A stretch of DNA of 64,000 nucleotides from Capsicum annuum. Taxonomy: Eukaryota; Streptophyta; Magnoliopsida; Solanales; Solanaceae. The notes under the pieces were generated by a model. It was given only the letters and a program-made list of their open reading frames with translations, ran no database searches and was not told where the DNA came from. Made by a program: the position numbers and the translations under genes. The stretch spans positions 46,509,131 to 46,573,130 of the forward strand of contig NC_061119.1 in the NCBI RefSeq assembly GCF_002878395.1. Direction: 5' to 3'. This document shows positions 1 to 12,173 of the stretch, piece by piece (within the stretch, counting starts at the first letter, position 1; every line of letters starts with the position of its first letter).

Positions 1-1809
1 GAGTAATCCTAAAAGTGAACTGAGTTTTTGATCTGGCTGAACTAGGATTGGGACTGAGATTATAGATAAGACGATAATTGAGACTGTAACTATAACTAAG
101 ATTGTAGCTGGGACTAAATACCGGTTTCTGATAACTAAGGTTTAGATTGGTATTGGGGTACTAAATTCTGAGACTGAACACTGATTACTGAGTTATGAAC
201 GCTAAAACTGTAACTGAGATGGTAACTGAATTTGGATAGATGCATGATGAGGACTAATGTAGATCAAGGATGTGAATGTATATTCTTACTCACACTCTAT
301 ACTTTTCCAACTTCTAATTACAACCTCTTGCTAGCCCTTTACTGGCATACTAATATGAAATTCAATCCTATCTTCATCATTAGACCCTTGTGTAAAATAA
401 GCACGCAACAATCTTCCCTTAATTATAAAATATTTACTCTCTCCCTTCTAAGTGACTGCTCATCACCACACTATTTTCACAGGGAGAGCTTACTGAAGGA
501 TTAAATCAGGAGGACCTGAAACATGAATGGACACTAACTAAACTTGACACTTGACTGGAGCCTGAGGAATAGAATATAAATATCCTGGATTTACAAGAGG
601 TCTGAACTGAGGATATATATGACATAGTCTGAGCTTGGACAATCACTAGGAGTGGAACGTAAGTCATGTGGGCTAAACATACCGTAAAACATGGCATGAG
701 TACATGAGTCATGAGCTGTATGACTTGAGTTTGGAGTTTTCTATATTTGTGGGACATGATTTGCATTACTGGGGAGAATAGAACTAAACTTCATATGCTA
801 GGAACTGGAATTGTACATGATTCTATGGAAAGCGTATGAATATAAGCTGTGTTCATGGAACTGAGATGTGAAGCATGCATACGCATCATGCTGACTAAAG
901 TACAAAACTCTGTACTGAGATCAGGATGGGTCTGGAATCATCTTTCCTTACTGCTTTTCTATACGTCCTGGCACTACTACTGGAATTTGAGATCTTGAAT
1001 TGGTCACTTGATCTACATCTCCCCATTAGCTTTAAGCCATCATCATAAGTCTGTGAACACTTTACTAAACTCTGAACTAAACTGCAATCATCATCATATA
1101 CTTACACTCTGTTCGACACATGCTTGCCTTACTAAACACATCATCTGATTTTTGTTTCTTTATATACTACTAATATTGCATCTCCTAATTCATATCTACA
1201 CCTTCATACTTAATTTTAGATTAATAATCTTAAATTATTACTTGCACTATTCAAGCCTACTGGTCTACCTTGGTACAACTATTCCCATGAATATATTATT
1301 TTCTCAATTTAGATAGTGCTATCCCAACTCTACTACTGCTAAACTCTTGGGTTCATGCTTCTAACTCTAGGTCATAAACTATCATAGGATCCTGCGAAGG
1401 GATCTGATGGCAATCTAATTTTAAGTTCGCGAATGAGTTCTCATGATCACAAATAAGATCTGTACAACATTGGAACATAACAAAGCTGATGGGATATATT
1501 TGAGCCTGTGGGCAATCCTATAACTGTCTGCGTGGACTGTCTGAGAAAGCCCTACCCCTAGGACCTTGAGCTTCACTGTTTATGTTACCTTGAAAGTAAC
1601 GTGGATTTGACATGAATGGAGCATTATGAGAACCTACATAAATTTCTTAAAGAACCTTTCTATAGCACGATCTAAAACATGAAACAAGGGAAACAATTCC
1701 TAAAACATCTCATAGCCTCTTTCACATAAATGTGGTGCATAACGCACCCATTTACAAGACTCTTCTAGATGCAGCTTTTCAGACTTCCTAGGACACTGTT
1801 AAACCTTAG

Positions 1810-1821
1810 GCTCTAATACCA
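1810..1821 (-). promoter_or_regulatory. Primer-binding site (tRNA-iMet type)
   Basis: Minus-strand TGGTATTAGAGC, one base from the usual TGGTATCAGAGC complementary to the 3' end of initiator tRNA-Met. It starts three bases inside the LTR end, where a reverse transcriptase primer should anneal, and it fixes the element's direction. Confidence 0.8.
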
Positions 1822-1824
1822 ATT

Positions 1825-4701
1825 TGTATCACTCCAAATCTGGTATTCAGAATGCTACATGGTGCTCATGACCCCGAAGGACCACAAGCTAACCCATGAC
1901 TAAAATCTGTAATAGAGCATTGAATAATACATTATAAATATGTGGAATATAAGCTGTAAGGCCATAAGGCTCAAAACTAAACTAACACCAAATATAATAC
2001 AATGTCTGTAATAGGGTATAAAAATACCCAAAATAGAAATAAAATGTCTAAACAAATGTTGAAGTCTGAAACCCTCTAAACTGTTTGAAAACTGTGGAGT
2101 TGATGGGACATGTCCCCAACTAACTCCGACTACTGAAATAACTAAGTATTGAAATAATGAAATAATAAATTATATCATCCTCAAAGGATGAAGACTCACT
2201 GCTGACTGACTGTTGATATCTAGAATCTACTGATGCTCTAGAGCTCGTGTATCTGAACGTATGGTATAAGACACCATAGCGCAATTACATCAGTACTTTG
2301 AATGTACTGGTATGCAAGTGAGGTAGGCTGGATGCAAAAGGGTTCATATCTATGGACAACACTAACTGACTGAATGATATGAACGTGAGAATACATGCAT
2401 GAATATATAAATGTAACTGAGAGGGTAATAGGACTGAATGCTAAGTTCTAACTACTGAGTCTACTGATAACTTAGATTTAAAGATATTTGAGTTTAGTGA
2501 TGTTGGGATACTGAATACTGAGGGACTGATACTACATTACGGATACATAAATAACTATTTTTTGACAGTTTTGATTATGATGCACTGGTCTGGTTGACTG
2601 TATCTAACAGTCCTGAAGCCAGTTACTGATACTGAGCGACTGTATCTGACAGTCTAAATTCTGATGGACCTAGCTGAGTTTCATACTGTACTTAGTGACT
2701 GTATCTGATAGTCCAAAAATCTATAGAACTATCTCAGTTCTATTACTGAGAGTAAGACTGAGACTGAAACTGAGATGGTGGGAGGTAATCATCTTACCGA
2801 CATGCCCTAAAACTGAACTAGTGGGGTCCAACCTGTAACCCAAGCTGGAAGGGTGTCAATACCATGCCATGGGTAAAGACAAGCTGTGAGGTAACCCTCT
2901 CTGATAGAAAGCTCTTTCGTCAACCCTTATGTAGGAATAACCACAAACGAGATGTATTAGTAGCCCAACACATAGGGTTATATCTCAACCTATGCTGGCT
3001 ACGTAGTTCTAGAATGCAAGGATTGCTTATAAGATCATACCCTTCACTGAATAACAGGTAAGTCCCCATCCTTGGGTTCACTCAGTGCTGAATCCAACTC
3101 CCAACTGAATAGACAATGAACTGATTAATTGAATAAAACTGATACTAATGGTATTTTTTAGCGAAGCTAAACTAAGTTTATTGAGTTCCGTTAACTGACA
3201 GAATGCTACTGAGATTTGAGGACTGACAGAGAGTACTGAAGTTACTAAGATCACTGAGGTCACAGAGATTACTGAGTAGGATAGACTGATACTGAATTTA
3301 CTGAATTCTTCCTGAGTTATGAGACTGATTGAATACTAAGAATCATGGCTTGACTGATAGTATCGTGAAGACATAACATGGCTCTAGAAACACAGTTAAA
3401 TTATCGGGTACAAGTACCCCCAGGACTCGATAGCATGAAACTGACAGAACATGACACTTCTTAAACATATGACCAATATCAACAATTCATAATACATTAA
3501 TTTGGGGACTTCATTAAGCACATGGTTATCATAGTCTTGTACATGAATTGAATTGCATATAAACATGTCAAACTTTCATCAACCTAATCTCATGGACATT
3601 CCCTCAACCATTCATAATGCACACAATATCCTGGAAGTCATTCTTAGTCATAGGGTAAAGCATACACTTATCATTTGGGTCACAATTAAGCTATAATGCA
3701 TAATTTCTACTCTCTTAGGCATTTTTTCAAACACCTAGGATGCATGACTTAGGGCATAGGCATGACCATCAAATTAATATTAGAAAACTCCATATTTTAA
3801 CTCAATTTCTCATGTTTCAGACCACATACCAGCATAGATTCATGAACAACACATAGAGATTCAAACTTGGGAATCATACAACCATAATCACATGAACACA
3901 ATCAACCCACAACAAAATATTCACAATACAAGATTTAAAACATTATTCTTGGGCTTCATGGATGAATAAATTCATGAATGAACACTGTGCATACCATAGT
4001 TCTTGATTCTATGAAGACCGATAGAGAGATTCTTAAATTTGAGTCTTGGATTTGAATCCCCAATTGAAAACCCTTGCTTGTTCTTAAGAGAAACTTGAGA
4101 GAAAAAATATATTTTGGGTGAACTATGGATGAATCATGTGTTATTGGGTATATATAGGGGTGAGAAATTGACCCTTTTAACCCTTGGACACGTATTTTAA
4201 TTCTGTGAAAATTTCTCGATTTTCATCCTTGGCGCGACGCGCCACTATTATGCCAAGTCATTGGAACTGGAAAATTAGGAATCTACATGGTGGCGCGATG
4301 CGGGGCTATTGTATTGCCACTTTATTTGAAACCTGAAAGTTTAGCACGACGCGAAGACATCGCGCTGAGATACTAGAAAAATGATAATTCTGAATTTGAG
4401 ATCTGGCGTGATGCGCCATAATCGCAGAGGCTCATTGTATTTTAACAATTTCCATTTTATCTTGCTCCACGATGCGTTGATGGCTCAGGTGGCACACTGC
4501 CTTACTAAAAAGGCTCTAACTCTTCACCTGGGTGTTGGATTTGGGATAATTTAGTATCGATGGAAACCTTATTCAATTTCTCACATGATAAAAAATGAAA
4601 ATCTTAAAAATAACACATGTATAAAAGTGGATTCATCTTTCAAACAAGTCTTTAACATTTCTAAGATGATTTTAAGCTAGGTAGAAGTACGGGGTATTAC
4701 A
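1825..4701 (-). repeat. 5' LTR, 2.9 kb, minus-strand gypsy element
   Basis: The block begins with TGTATCACTCC and ends with GGTATTACA on the plus strand, so on the minus strand it runs TGTAATACC...AGTGATACA, with the TG...CA ends of an LTR. The PBS lies directly outside its left edge. Length (2877 bases) is close to the two 2.79-kb LTRs at 12174 and 20022. A CpG-rich stretch at about 4230-4480 repeats a 'gcgcgacgcgcc'-like motif, the same type of motif found in the other LTRs. The middle part (2400-3340) is full of short actga/actgag words. Confidence 0.75.
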
Positions 4702-4876
4702 ACCTCTTCATCATTCAATATCATTTTAAGAGTTTCATCTCTCACATATATCAGTGTTTCTCCAGTAGCCAAGAATGAACATCTCAATATGATTGGCACA
4801 CTTTCATCTACATCATAATCAAGAACAATAAAGTCGGCTGAAATAATGAACTTACCAATCTTAATGAGAATATCCT

Positions 4877-5197
4877 CTATGATTCCTTATAATCTACTCT
4901 TATTCTGTCTGTCATTTGGAGCACAACAGAATAAGGCCTCAATTTTCCTAAATCCAGGGTTTTAAATACTGAAACGGGCATCAAGTTGATGTTTTTCCCT
5001 AAATCACTCAAAGCATGAACCACATCACTTTCACCAATTTGTATGGGGAGGGTAAAACTCCTAAAGTCCTTAATCTTTTGGGGAATATTGCTTATCACTA
5101 TAGCATTGCACTCCTCAATAAGTGCTACAGTCTCAATGTTACCCAGTTTTTTCTTGTTTGTCACCACATATTTCAAGTACTTTGCATACTTAGGCAT
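4877..5197 (-). pseudogene. Retropepsin (aspartic protease) remnant of gypsy pol
   Basis: A 106-codon open stretch. It opens with a MPKYAKYLK-type run and ends with the active-site region ALSDLGKNINLMPVSVF, where a D-L-G triad sits in a hydrophobic context and is followed by INLMP, a signature of protease domains in plant gypsy polyproteins with tRNA-Asp-type PBS. A second block (LGKLRPYSVVLQMTDR) matches the next strand of that domain. In a live element this domain would cut Gag-Pol. Here it is isolated: upstream gag is broken by stops and the frame ends at 4877, after which only degraded sequence remains up to the inserted LTR. Confidence 0.65.
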
Positions 5198-5229
5198 TCC
5201 CTACAAAATATCTAACAAAGGAAGGTTAA

Positions 5230-6840
5230 TGTGAAGTTTTATGAATGTGTCAAAAACTTTTTAAAATAAGAATCCTCTGTCACTTTCTTAAGCGTTGCTA
5301 GAATGGTAGTGGTAGTCTTTCTATTATTTACTCATCTGCCTTCGCTTTTAGGTACTCCGACTTCATCAAATTTTCAGCTTCTTTAGCTGCTACTTGTTTC
5401 TCATCTGCTTGAAGCGGGATGAACTCTGCTTACACCTCGTGATTTGTCTTTGGAGATCTGTCCATCAGGTCTCTACCATTCCTTAAGGTTATTGTTATCA
5501 CTTGCTTTGAATTTTTTGTACCACTAAGTAAACCACTTTAAGATCTTGTGTTCTGCGCTTGAGCTAACAGGATCGATTGTCTCTCTAAGTTCTTATAAGT
5601 TTGCTGCTTATTTTATATCATCGCAGTAATTTCTTCTTTGTTGGTCAGGATATTTTTCAACGTCTACTCTCTACTGATGGCTTGAGTGTTATTTTGATTA
5701 CCTTGCTACTGGTGAAATTGCTAAGGTGAAGCCTGGTTATTGCCTTATGAGTAAATAGGTTGACTCTTGTCAGTTGTGGTTGTAGGCTTTACCATAGTTT
5801 TGATTTTTCATTTGTGCATTACTCATGAAATCCACTTACTCCGAATTTACCCTACATTAGTCTACAGAATAATCACTACCTCCATAAATTTTACACCAAA
5901 TCTAACTCTGTTGAATTGCGTTAACTTGGGCCTAGGTTTGAATCACACTCAACTTGTTGAGCTGTGTCATCATTTGATTATGAAAGAAAGCAACTTACAT
6001 AGTCAACATTTTGATTTTGTCTACTCTATCGTACTTGCAGACTTCTTCATCGTACTTCTGTATGCATCACCTTGTCATTTAGGATTATCTTGTGCAACTT
6101 GATTCAAGAGAGTATACAGTTAGTCATAAGTTTTTCCAAAGCCTGACTACCTACAGTTAAATCTAGCAAAGTTTTTGAGCTATGGTCAAGTCCTTCAACA
6201 AAAGTTTGAGCTAGTACCTGATTGATCTGCTGGTGATGCGGACAATCCCTGAGAAGATACTTGAATCTCTCTTATGCATGATATAGGTTTTCATCTAAAT
6301 TTTGCTTAAAATTCAGGATTTCACTCCTCAACCTTGTGATTTTGCCAGAAAGAATGAGATAAACTTCTTTGTCAAGTCCTCTCAAGTTGTGATCGAGTTT
6401 GAAGGTTTTGCCCTCAACTATTTCATTGCTTCCCCCAATAGAAAAAAGTGTGAGCCTCACGTAGTCAGACTCCAGTGGGAATGAACATTTCACTAATCTC
6501 CAAAAAAAATTAAGGGCACCTATAGATTCTTACGTGATAGGCCTGTGAATTGCTCGTTACTGTGTAAGAATTGCACCATGTTCTACTTAAGCTCAAATCG
6601 ACCTTCTATAGCTGATTTGTGAATGTTGGAGGTAACATTAATTGCGAGTGGAATTGTCACTTTGCACTCTGTCTTGCAGACTAGTTGTTCATCACCCATG
6701 AGTGCAGGAATGGCTTCGCCCTGTTGAACTTGCGGAATGGGATAGAGAAGTGTTGTTTCTCTCCTTAATTGATGCAAGTGTCTCTTGGGTTTGGGATATG
6801 GTTCAACCAAATTCTTTCTCCTTGTTAGCTTACTAGATAT
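5230..6840 (-). pseudogene. Broken gag of the older gypsy element
   Basis: Minus-strand fragments of a capsid-like Gag. The piece at 6272-6493 contains a DKEVYLILSGKITRLRSEILNFKQ-like series, matching the plant retrotransposon Gag pattern in which a helix with 'F...K...RLR.EI..F.Q' precedes '.DE.LY.A'. The piece at 6583-6810 (VEPYPKPKRHLHQL) looks like the N-terminal region. Stops and frame changes separate all pieces, so no Gag can be made. Assignment rests on these short similarities and on the position between the PBS and the protease. Confidence 0.5.
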
Positions 6841-6939
6841 TCAAACTTGTACCTGCAAGCTTAGTAGCTCAGATCAAATTGTCATCACTTATCAAATAGA
6901 GTAGTGAAACTAAAGATTAAAGAGTTGTTAAATTTTAAA

Positions 6940-6956
6940 GTCCGAGCAATGGTGTA
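6940..6956 (-). promoter_or_regulatory. Degenerate primer-binding site (tRNA-Asp type)
   Basis: Minus-strand ACACCATTGCTCGGACTT resembles the GGCGCCGTTGCCGGGGACTT site used by many plant gypsy elements. Most differences are G-to-A or C-to-T, as expected from decay of methylated DNA. It lies next to the inferred LTR end at 6966. Confidence 0.45.
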
Positions 6957-6965
6957 AAAAATTAT

Positions 6966-8330
6966 TGTGTCCTAGCACACATGCAAGTGTAGATGATCGT
7001 GTAAGTAATAAAGTGGCCCTTTCGAGCCGAATATCAATCCCACATGGACTTGGTGTTTAGCAAGCAATCCAACTCTGGTGTTACTAATGAGACTAAATAA
7101 GTGCGAGTTGTACCCAAAAGAGAGTTTGAGTTTTTAAAATTTGAAAGTAACAATAACGAGAATATAAAGTGTTTGAAATAATAATAATAATAAAAATAAT
7201 CCAGGGTCGAGGAAATTTGAACAATCCTACAAAGATATACAATCTAGTTGGTCAAGTTAACTATCTTCGTTGTTGATTTGCGGAGTTAATGACATGATGG
7301 TGGTCTTCCGAGCCTCTAAACATATATCTAAATGAGCCCCACAACTACATCATTGAGCAAAAATTTGAGAACTAATTCAAATGCATTTATATGTCTTTTC
7401 GTATTTATATGTCTTTTCGTATTTGAACCAAATGGGGCAAATTAGGTATATTCCTATTCTAGCCACATATCCTATCCTTAATTCTTCTAAAAGAAAATAA
7501 CCCACTCCATATGCTACACATTATAATCTAAAGTTTCTTCTTCCGAGCTCACATTAGAAATATAAGTGTATTCTAAAGGTCGTGAAACAATAAAATAGTA
7601 ATTACAAAAACATATGAACAATCAAATGTGATAATTAACTTTAAACTAACTTAATTGTATCCAAAGTAATCATGTTCACAGCCTCAATCCTAGAGAGGGT
7701 CTTTAGCCACTAAAAATCTACTTTACAATCACCAAATTAATGTAGTTCATGCAAGAATTAAGTAATGAAAAGAGAAGAATTAAAAACCTATTTGGATCCT
7801 CCCTCATGTGTTTTTTCTCTCCTAAGTCGTCCAAGAATAATTCCATCACATAATATAAGGATAAAAGCTATAGAAAACACTCTTCCATGTCCTGTTTTTA
7901 TCGCAGATCAATACTGTTTTCTGCTATTCAATTTTTTGCCAGCTCCATGCCACGCTCTTATCACTTGCTCAACTTCTGTGGCACGGAGCTGTATTTCAAA
8001 CTCTAAATTTCCAACATAGTGTAGTCTCTTCACTTTACTTCGTGTCTCATGCTTTGCGGATGCCTTTTAAACTCTTTTTAAGTTCGTCTTGCTTCCCGAT
8101 ATTGCTCCTAATGCCTTCAATCATCCACAAGCAAGGTATTGACATCCAATCAAGCTCAATTTTCGCAAAAGTCTAGTCCTGAAACACTAATTATATCTAT
8201 TAGTTTACGCACACAAATTACACCCAATCAAATGAATATATATGCAATGTAGCTCACTAAATATACGAAAGTATGGGCACTAATTAGCACTTGAATGTAT
8301 AAATACGTCCACGGCCAGTCTTCAATTTGA
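6966..8330 (-). repeat. LTR of the older gypsy element (right border approximate)
   Basis: The left edge (TGTGTCCTAGCACACATG) abuts the PBS. The block contains a 'gggtcgaggaa' phrase, and near its right end a 'gtatgggcactaattagcacttgaatg' phrase that in this element type marks the LTR start on the minus strand. No second LTR copy is in the window, so the right border is a judgement. The 84-codon open frame at 7765-8019 has no recognisable domain and is not called as a gene. Confidence 0.45.
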
Positions 8331-9100
8331 ATTTTTTAGTATGATTCGATTTTGAACACTCCTACTCATAATAGTTATATATTCAACTTTTTGGCCCTTG
8401 GTGATGCATGCACGCCAAGCCAAGATAAAGAGTTCAAAAGCTTTGGCTTGAGTCAATTATTTGAAGGCCTAAAAGGAGTTTGGAATAAATTGTTGAATCT
8501 TAGGAACGTTTTAAAATAAAATTACAAGGTTCCACGTGAAAGACAACTTGAAGAAAGAAAAAGAGGATATGGACACGGTTATTATTTAAATGCAAGCATC
8601 TTGACTAAGAAGACACTTAATTCATTAAGATATTTTTGTAATTAGTCTAGTCTATAAATAGTGGAGCATAACTCATTTTAAAGAGAGATTTTATTTTTGA
8701 TGAATGTGAATACTAATCTTTTGAGTGTTTGAGAGCTTGTTGAAGCTTTTGATTGTTTCAAGTTTAAAAAGGATGATTGCTTGGAAATCTAATTTCCTTG
8801 AATTCTTTCTCGTTGACTTAAGTGTTTATTTGGATATTTAAAGAAGCTTTTTATTTTAATGAAAAAATTTCATAAGTAGCAAACTTAAGCTCATAATTAG
8901 AAATTTCATAGTAATTATTTCATAATTACGAATAATAGCAAGTTGTATCTTTGTATTTTAGGTAAAGTTTGCTATATAAATAAATATACAAATGAAATTT
9001 ATTGTCCTTCTTTTATTCAAATCGGTTGAGTTAAAGAAGGAATAATTATCAGGTATTTAAAGCAGTGAATTCGTTTTTCATAAATTGCTCTTCTTATTTA
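8331..9100. other. Unassigned intergenic DNA with a promoter-like stretch
   Basis: No coding similarity is seen. On the plus strand CTATAAATAGTGG at about 8651 is a good TATA box, followed by a non-coding, LTR-like stretch; this could be the R-U5 part of an unrecognised solo LTR. No matching second copy is visible in the window. Confidence 0.3.
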
Positions 9101-9199
9101 AACAGTAGATTTCTTTTCCATAAATTACTCTTACTTAAACTTGTAGAATCTTTTTTCAAATCAAACACAAAGATTATTATTAAATTTCAAAATAAAGCA

Positions 9200-9790
9200 T
9201 TGTTCCTGTTTTTTTTTCTCTTTCACTCTCTTATATCTCTAACTTTTGTTGTTAGTTTTTTTTTCATCTTAATTTTTTTATCATTTTATTTTTTATTTAA
9301 ATTTTTTTCTTTTTCTTTTTCTTTTTCTTTTCCATTTTTTCTTTCCACTTTATTTTTTCTCTTCTATTTCTCTCTTCTTCTTTTTTCTTTTTCGTTTTTT
9401 CTATATATTTTTTTCTTTTTCGTTTTCTTTTATTTTTCTTTCTCATACTTTTCTTTAACTAGTAGATTTCTTTTCCAAATCAAACTCAAGCCTGAAGATT
9501 ATTATTATTATCTTCACGATCTTCAAAATTTTGAAATAAAGTATCATTATTATTTTTTTCTCTTTCACTCTCTTATATCTCTAACTTTTTTTTTTGGTTA
9601 GTTTTTTTATCTTATTATTTTTTTATTATATTTAATTTTTATTTTTATTTTTTCTTTCCATTTTATTTTCTCTTCTATTTCTAGCTTCTATTTCTATTTC
9701 TTTTTTTTTCTTTTTCATTTCTTTTTTGAAATTTTTTTTTGTTTTTTTCTTTTTCTTTTTCTTTTTTTTTATTTTTTTACTCTTCTATCT
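9200..9790. repeat. Pyrimidine-rich low-complexity tract with an internal duplication
   Basis: Almost pure T/C on the plus strand, mostly CTTTTT-type words. The unit at about 9102-9250 (tagatttcttttcca..., then aagattattatta, then ctctttcactctcttatat) recurs at 9462-9596 in the same order. The 178-codon open frame across the tract (9065-9601) is a compositional artefact. Confidence 0.7.
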
Positions 9791-9799
9791 CTAACTTTT

Positions 9800-10480
9800 A
9801 TTTTTAAAAGAAAAATATGTATATCACATACATATATTCAAAAAAATATACAAAATACATAGTCATACAGATCTGGATATTTATTTACAGTACAAAACAT
9901 ACATATATATATTTTCATATGTATTTACAGAAATATATATCTCACTCATATGCATATATAAACATATTAGACACAAAAAAATCTATAACAAAAAGGATAA
10001 CTATATACATATACATATAGGTAATAAAAAAATACATAATACATATCCAGCTCTGTATGACAATTATATATATTATATTAAAAAAATACAATAACTCTGC
10101 ATATGTATTTACAGAATACATGTTTGATCTATATGTCTATTACCATACAAAAAATATAAATATAACTCTGATATGTATTTATGAAATACATATCATATTC
10201 ATATTAAACAGTAGCAAACATAACTATATTATATATCTTCTTATGTATTTGCGAAATACAGTAGTGACTCGTATAAAAGAACAAAATACAAATATATATC
10301 TTAAAAATTAACAAATACAACTATGTGTATATACATATAGTTAAACCAAAAAATACATAATATGTATTATAAACATTAAAATATACTAAAAAATAAATAT
10401 ATGTTACCCTCTAAAAAAATATATCAACAATAATCATATGTATATAAAAAATTTGTATATACTACACATGACCCATAAGT
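9800..10480. repeat. AT-rich tract with recurring palindromic words
   Basis: A tatgtatttacagaaatacat-like palindrome occurs at about 9917, 10106, 10172 and 10240 with small variations (tacaga, tatga, tgcga in the centre). Between them are acatatata runs. No coding content. Confidence 0.55.
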
Positions 10481-11692
10481 TAATAAAATTACAAATACAA
10501 ATATCTCTTCGATTTTATCTCTTTGAAATCGTATTTAGAAGAATTTTGACCAATGAGGCTTGAAATTTTACTTGATTCTCCCATTTTCTTTGACTTTCTC
10601 TTTTTCTCGGATCTTTGTATTTTAGGAAATTTAGAGATGAAGCTTTTGTCAATTCTTTTTATTTCATAATTTCAGCAGTTTTCTCTAGATTATTATGATG
10701 ATTCGATCTCACATCTTCTATGCTTACTGCTTTCTTCAACTGAATAGGCGTAAAAATAAATTTAAGATTTTCATCTTGTGTTAATCCTTCACAATATTAT
10801 AATAAAAAATTAAATAAATTCCAAAGAAAAATCGCAAAGACAACGTTGAACTAAATAAATATAAAATTTATAGAATATGTGGAAGAGATAGCATGCAATA
10901 ATTGTAATTTGATAGTTACTTTATTTAATGGAGCATGATATTTATCAAAAATCTGAAAAAAAAAAAAAAAAGTGTGATAAATAAATAAGAAAATGGAATG
11001 AAATCCAAAAAACAAGCGCAACTTAAAAAAAAGGGTAAGATTAAAGAGAGGTAAAATAATAGAGTGAAAATAGGAGAGAGATAAAGTAATGAAGTGCAAA
11101 TATGAGAGAGGTAGTGAAACACGCGTGTTTAAAATTTATGAAAAAAAAAATATTATTGTTGCTATAAACTATAAATTTGAGGAAGTGTTGTTATTCATTG
11201 TAATTATAGTCTTAAATATACTGCTTTGTGTAATTTTTCTTATTTAAATACAATATTGATTGTATTTGATTTCACTTTCATGTCTATCTTTCTATTCCTT
11301 TATCTATTTATTTTATCTTTGATGTTCTTTATTTTTTTTGTTTTCCTAATTTTCGTATTTTTTTCTTGTATCACGTGGGGGGGAATTTCTTATAGATTTT
11401 TTTTTATTGGGATTAAACGATTCACCAATTATAATTTTTACAAGTTAGAGGAATTCAGAAAGAAAAGGAAAAAAAATCCATCATCAAATGATAGATACAT
11501 GTGGCATTTAAGGGTGGTAAGAAAGTATTATTTATTCAGTCCATTCAAAGTTAGATGTGTCAATCAGGGGCGAGTCTATGTGCTAGGACGAGGGGGTCAC
11601 GGCACTTGGAGGCTCGGCTATTTCTTTAATTTATATGTAGGAATTTTAGTGAATTTAATATAGAGATAAGCATTTAGTACCTCCTTAAACTA
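10481..11692. other. Unassigned AT-rich DNA
   Basis: I see no gene here. Open frames at 10851-11122 and 11226-11663 are low-complexity F/L/I-rich translations. A short CpG-richer patch at about 11568-11620 (caggggcgagtctatg...) hints at a hAT-type MITE end, but no partner end is visible. Confidence 0.4.
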
Positions 11693-11693
11693 T

Positions 11694-12173
11694 ACAACAA
11701 CAACAAACCTAGTGTACTCCCACATAGTGGGGTATGGGGGGTAAGATGTACGCAGTCCATACCACTATTTCTGAAGAAGTAGCAAGGTTGTGATCGATAG
11801 ACCCCCGGCTCAAGATAAATAATAGTAATCAAATTCATACAAAAAGCATGGAACAAGGTGGCAAGACATAAATACGACACCTATAGGGAATAGCAAATAT
11901 AAAATAGTAAGCGATTGTAATACAGCATGCAACAAGCTAGCATAACAAGAATAATACACCCATCAAGTAATGCCCTACCCTACCTACCCAAATTGGCACT
12001 AGCCGTAAATCCTAATACTCATCCTCCAGATCTTCCTATCTAGGGCCATGTCCTCCGTAAGTTGTAACTGCTTCATGTCCCGCCTAATCACCCTTCTCCA
12101 GTAATTCTTCAGCCTACCCCTACCTCACCTAAAACCATCCAAATTAAGATGCTCACAGCTACGAACCAGTACA
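11694..12173 (-). mobile_element. 3' part of a split RTE LINE
   Basis: On the minus strand this matches the 3' end of the full-length RTE at 36045-40135: the last ORF codons (ending '...KIWRMSIR'), a 3' UTR with 'gagccgggggtctatcg', 'tgcgtacatcttacccccc' and 'tgggagtacactaggtt', then a TTG-repeat tail. At 12173 it is cut by the Tekay element and resumes at 22820. In this copy the codon equivalent to the premature stop of the 36-kb RTE reads TGG (Trp). Confidence 0.9.
12169..12173. repeat. Target-site duplication of the Tekay element, left copy
   Basis: GTACA, directly before the LTR start TGTAAGG. The right copy at 22815-22819 is GTGCA, one transition different. With a single copy of the site, the two LINE halves line up without gap against the intact RTE. 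Confidence 0.85.

Larger units (their letters stand above)
1..4701 (-). mobile_element. Partial Tekay/Del-like LTR retrotransposon, 5' end
   Basis: On the minus strand an LTR (1825-4701) is followed by a primer-binding site and then by a leader that resembles, phrase by phrase, the leader of the Tekay element at 14966-15110 (PBS, a 'gtcctaggaagtct'-like run, then a 'gaggctatgagat'-like run). The rest of the element lies left of the window. From 1800 down to 1 no gag protein can be recognised in any minus-strand frame, although the Tekay copy further right starts gag about 210 bases after its LTR. The internal part is therefore either badly decayed or non-coding. The LTR is inserted into an older gypsy element whose protease region resumes at 4702. 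Confidence 0.75.
4702..8330 (-). mobile_element. Older Ty3/gypsy element (Tat/Athila-like), 5' portion
   Basis: Read on the minus strand, an LTR (about 8330 to 6966) is followed by a degenerate PBS, a broken gag (about 6840 to 5230) and a retropepsin (5197 to 4877). It stops abruptly at 4702, where the LTR of the other gypsy element begins, so the rest of pol was presumably displaced to the left of the window. The PBS type and the gag/protease style point to the non-chromovirus Tat/Athila branch rather than Tekay. No frame is open for more than about 110 codons. The right LTR border is approximate. Confidence 0.6.

Noticed and set aside
232..766. Open frames of 86-90 codons near the left edge
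   Set aside because: They lie inside the decayed gypsy internal region, have no domain and are AT-biased.
9065..9601. 178-codon open frame on plus
   Set aside because: A translation of pyrimidine low complexity (almost only F, S, L); no start context or domain.
11568..11620. Possible hAT MITE end (caggggcgagtctatg)
   Set aside because: Resembles the left end at 60843, but no matching right end or target duplication is nearby.
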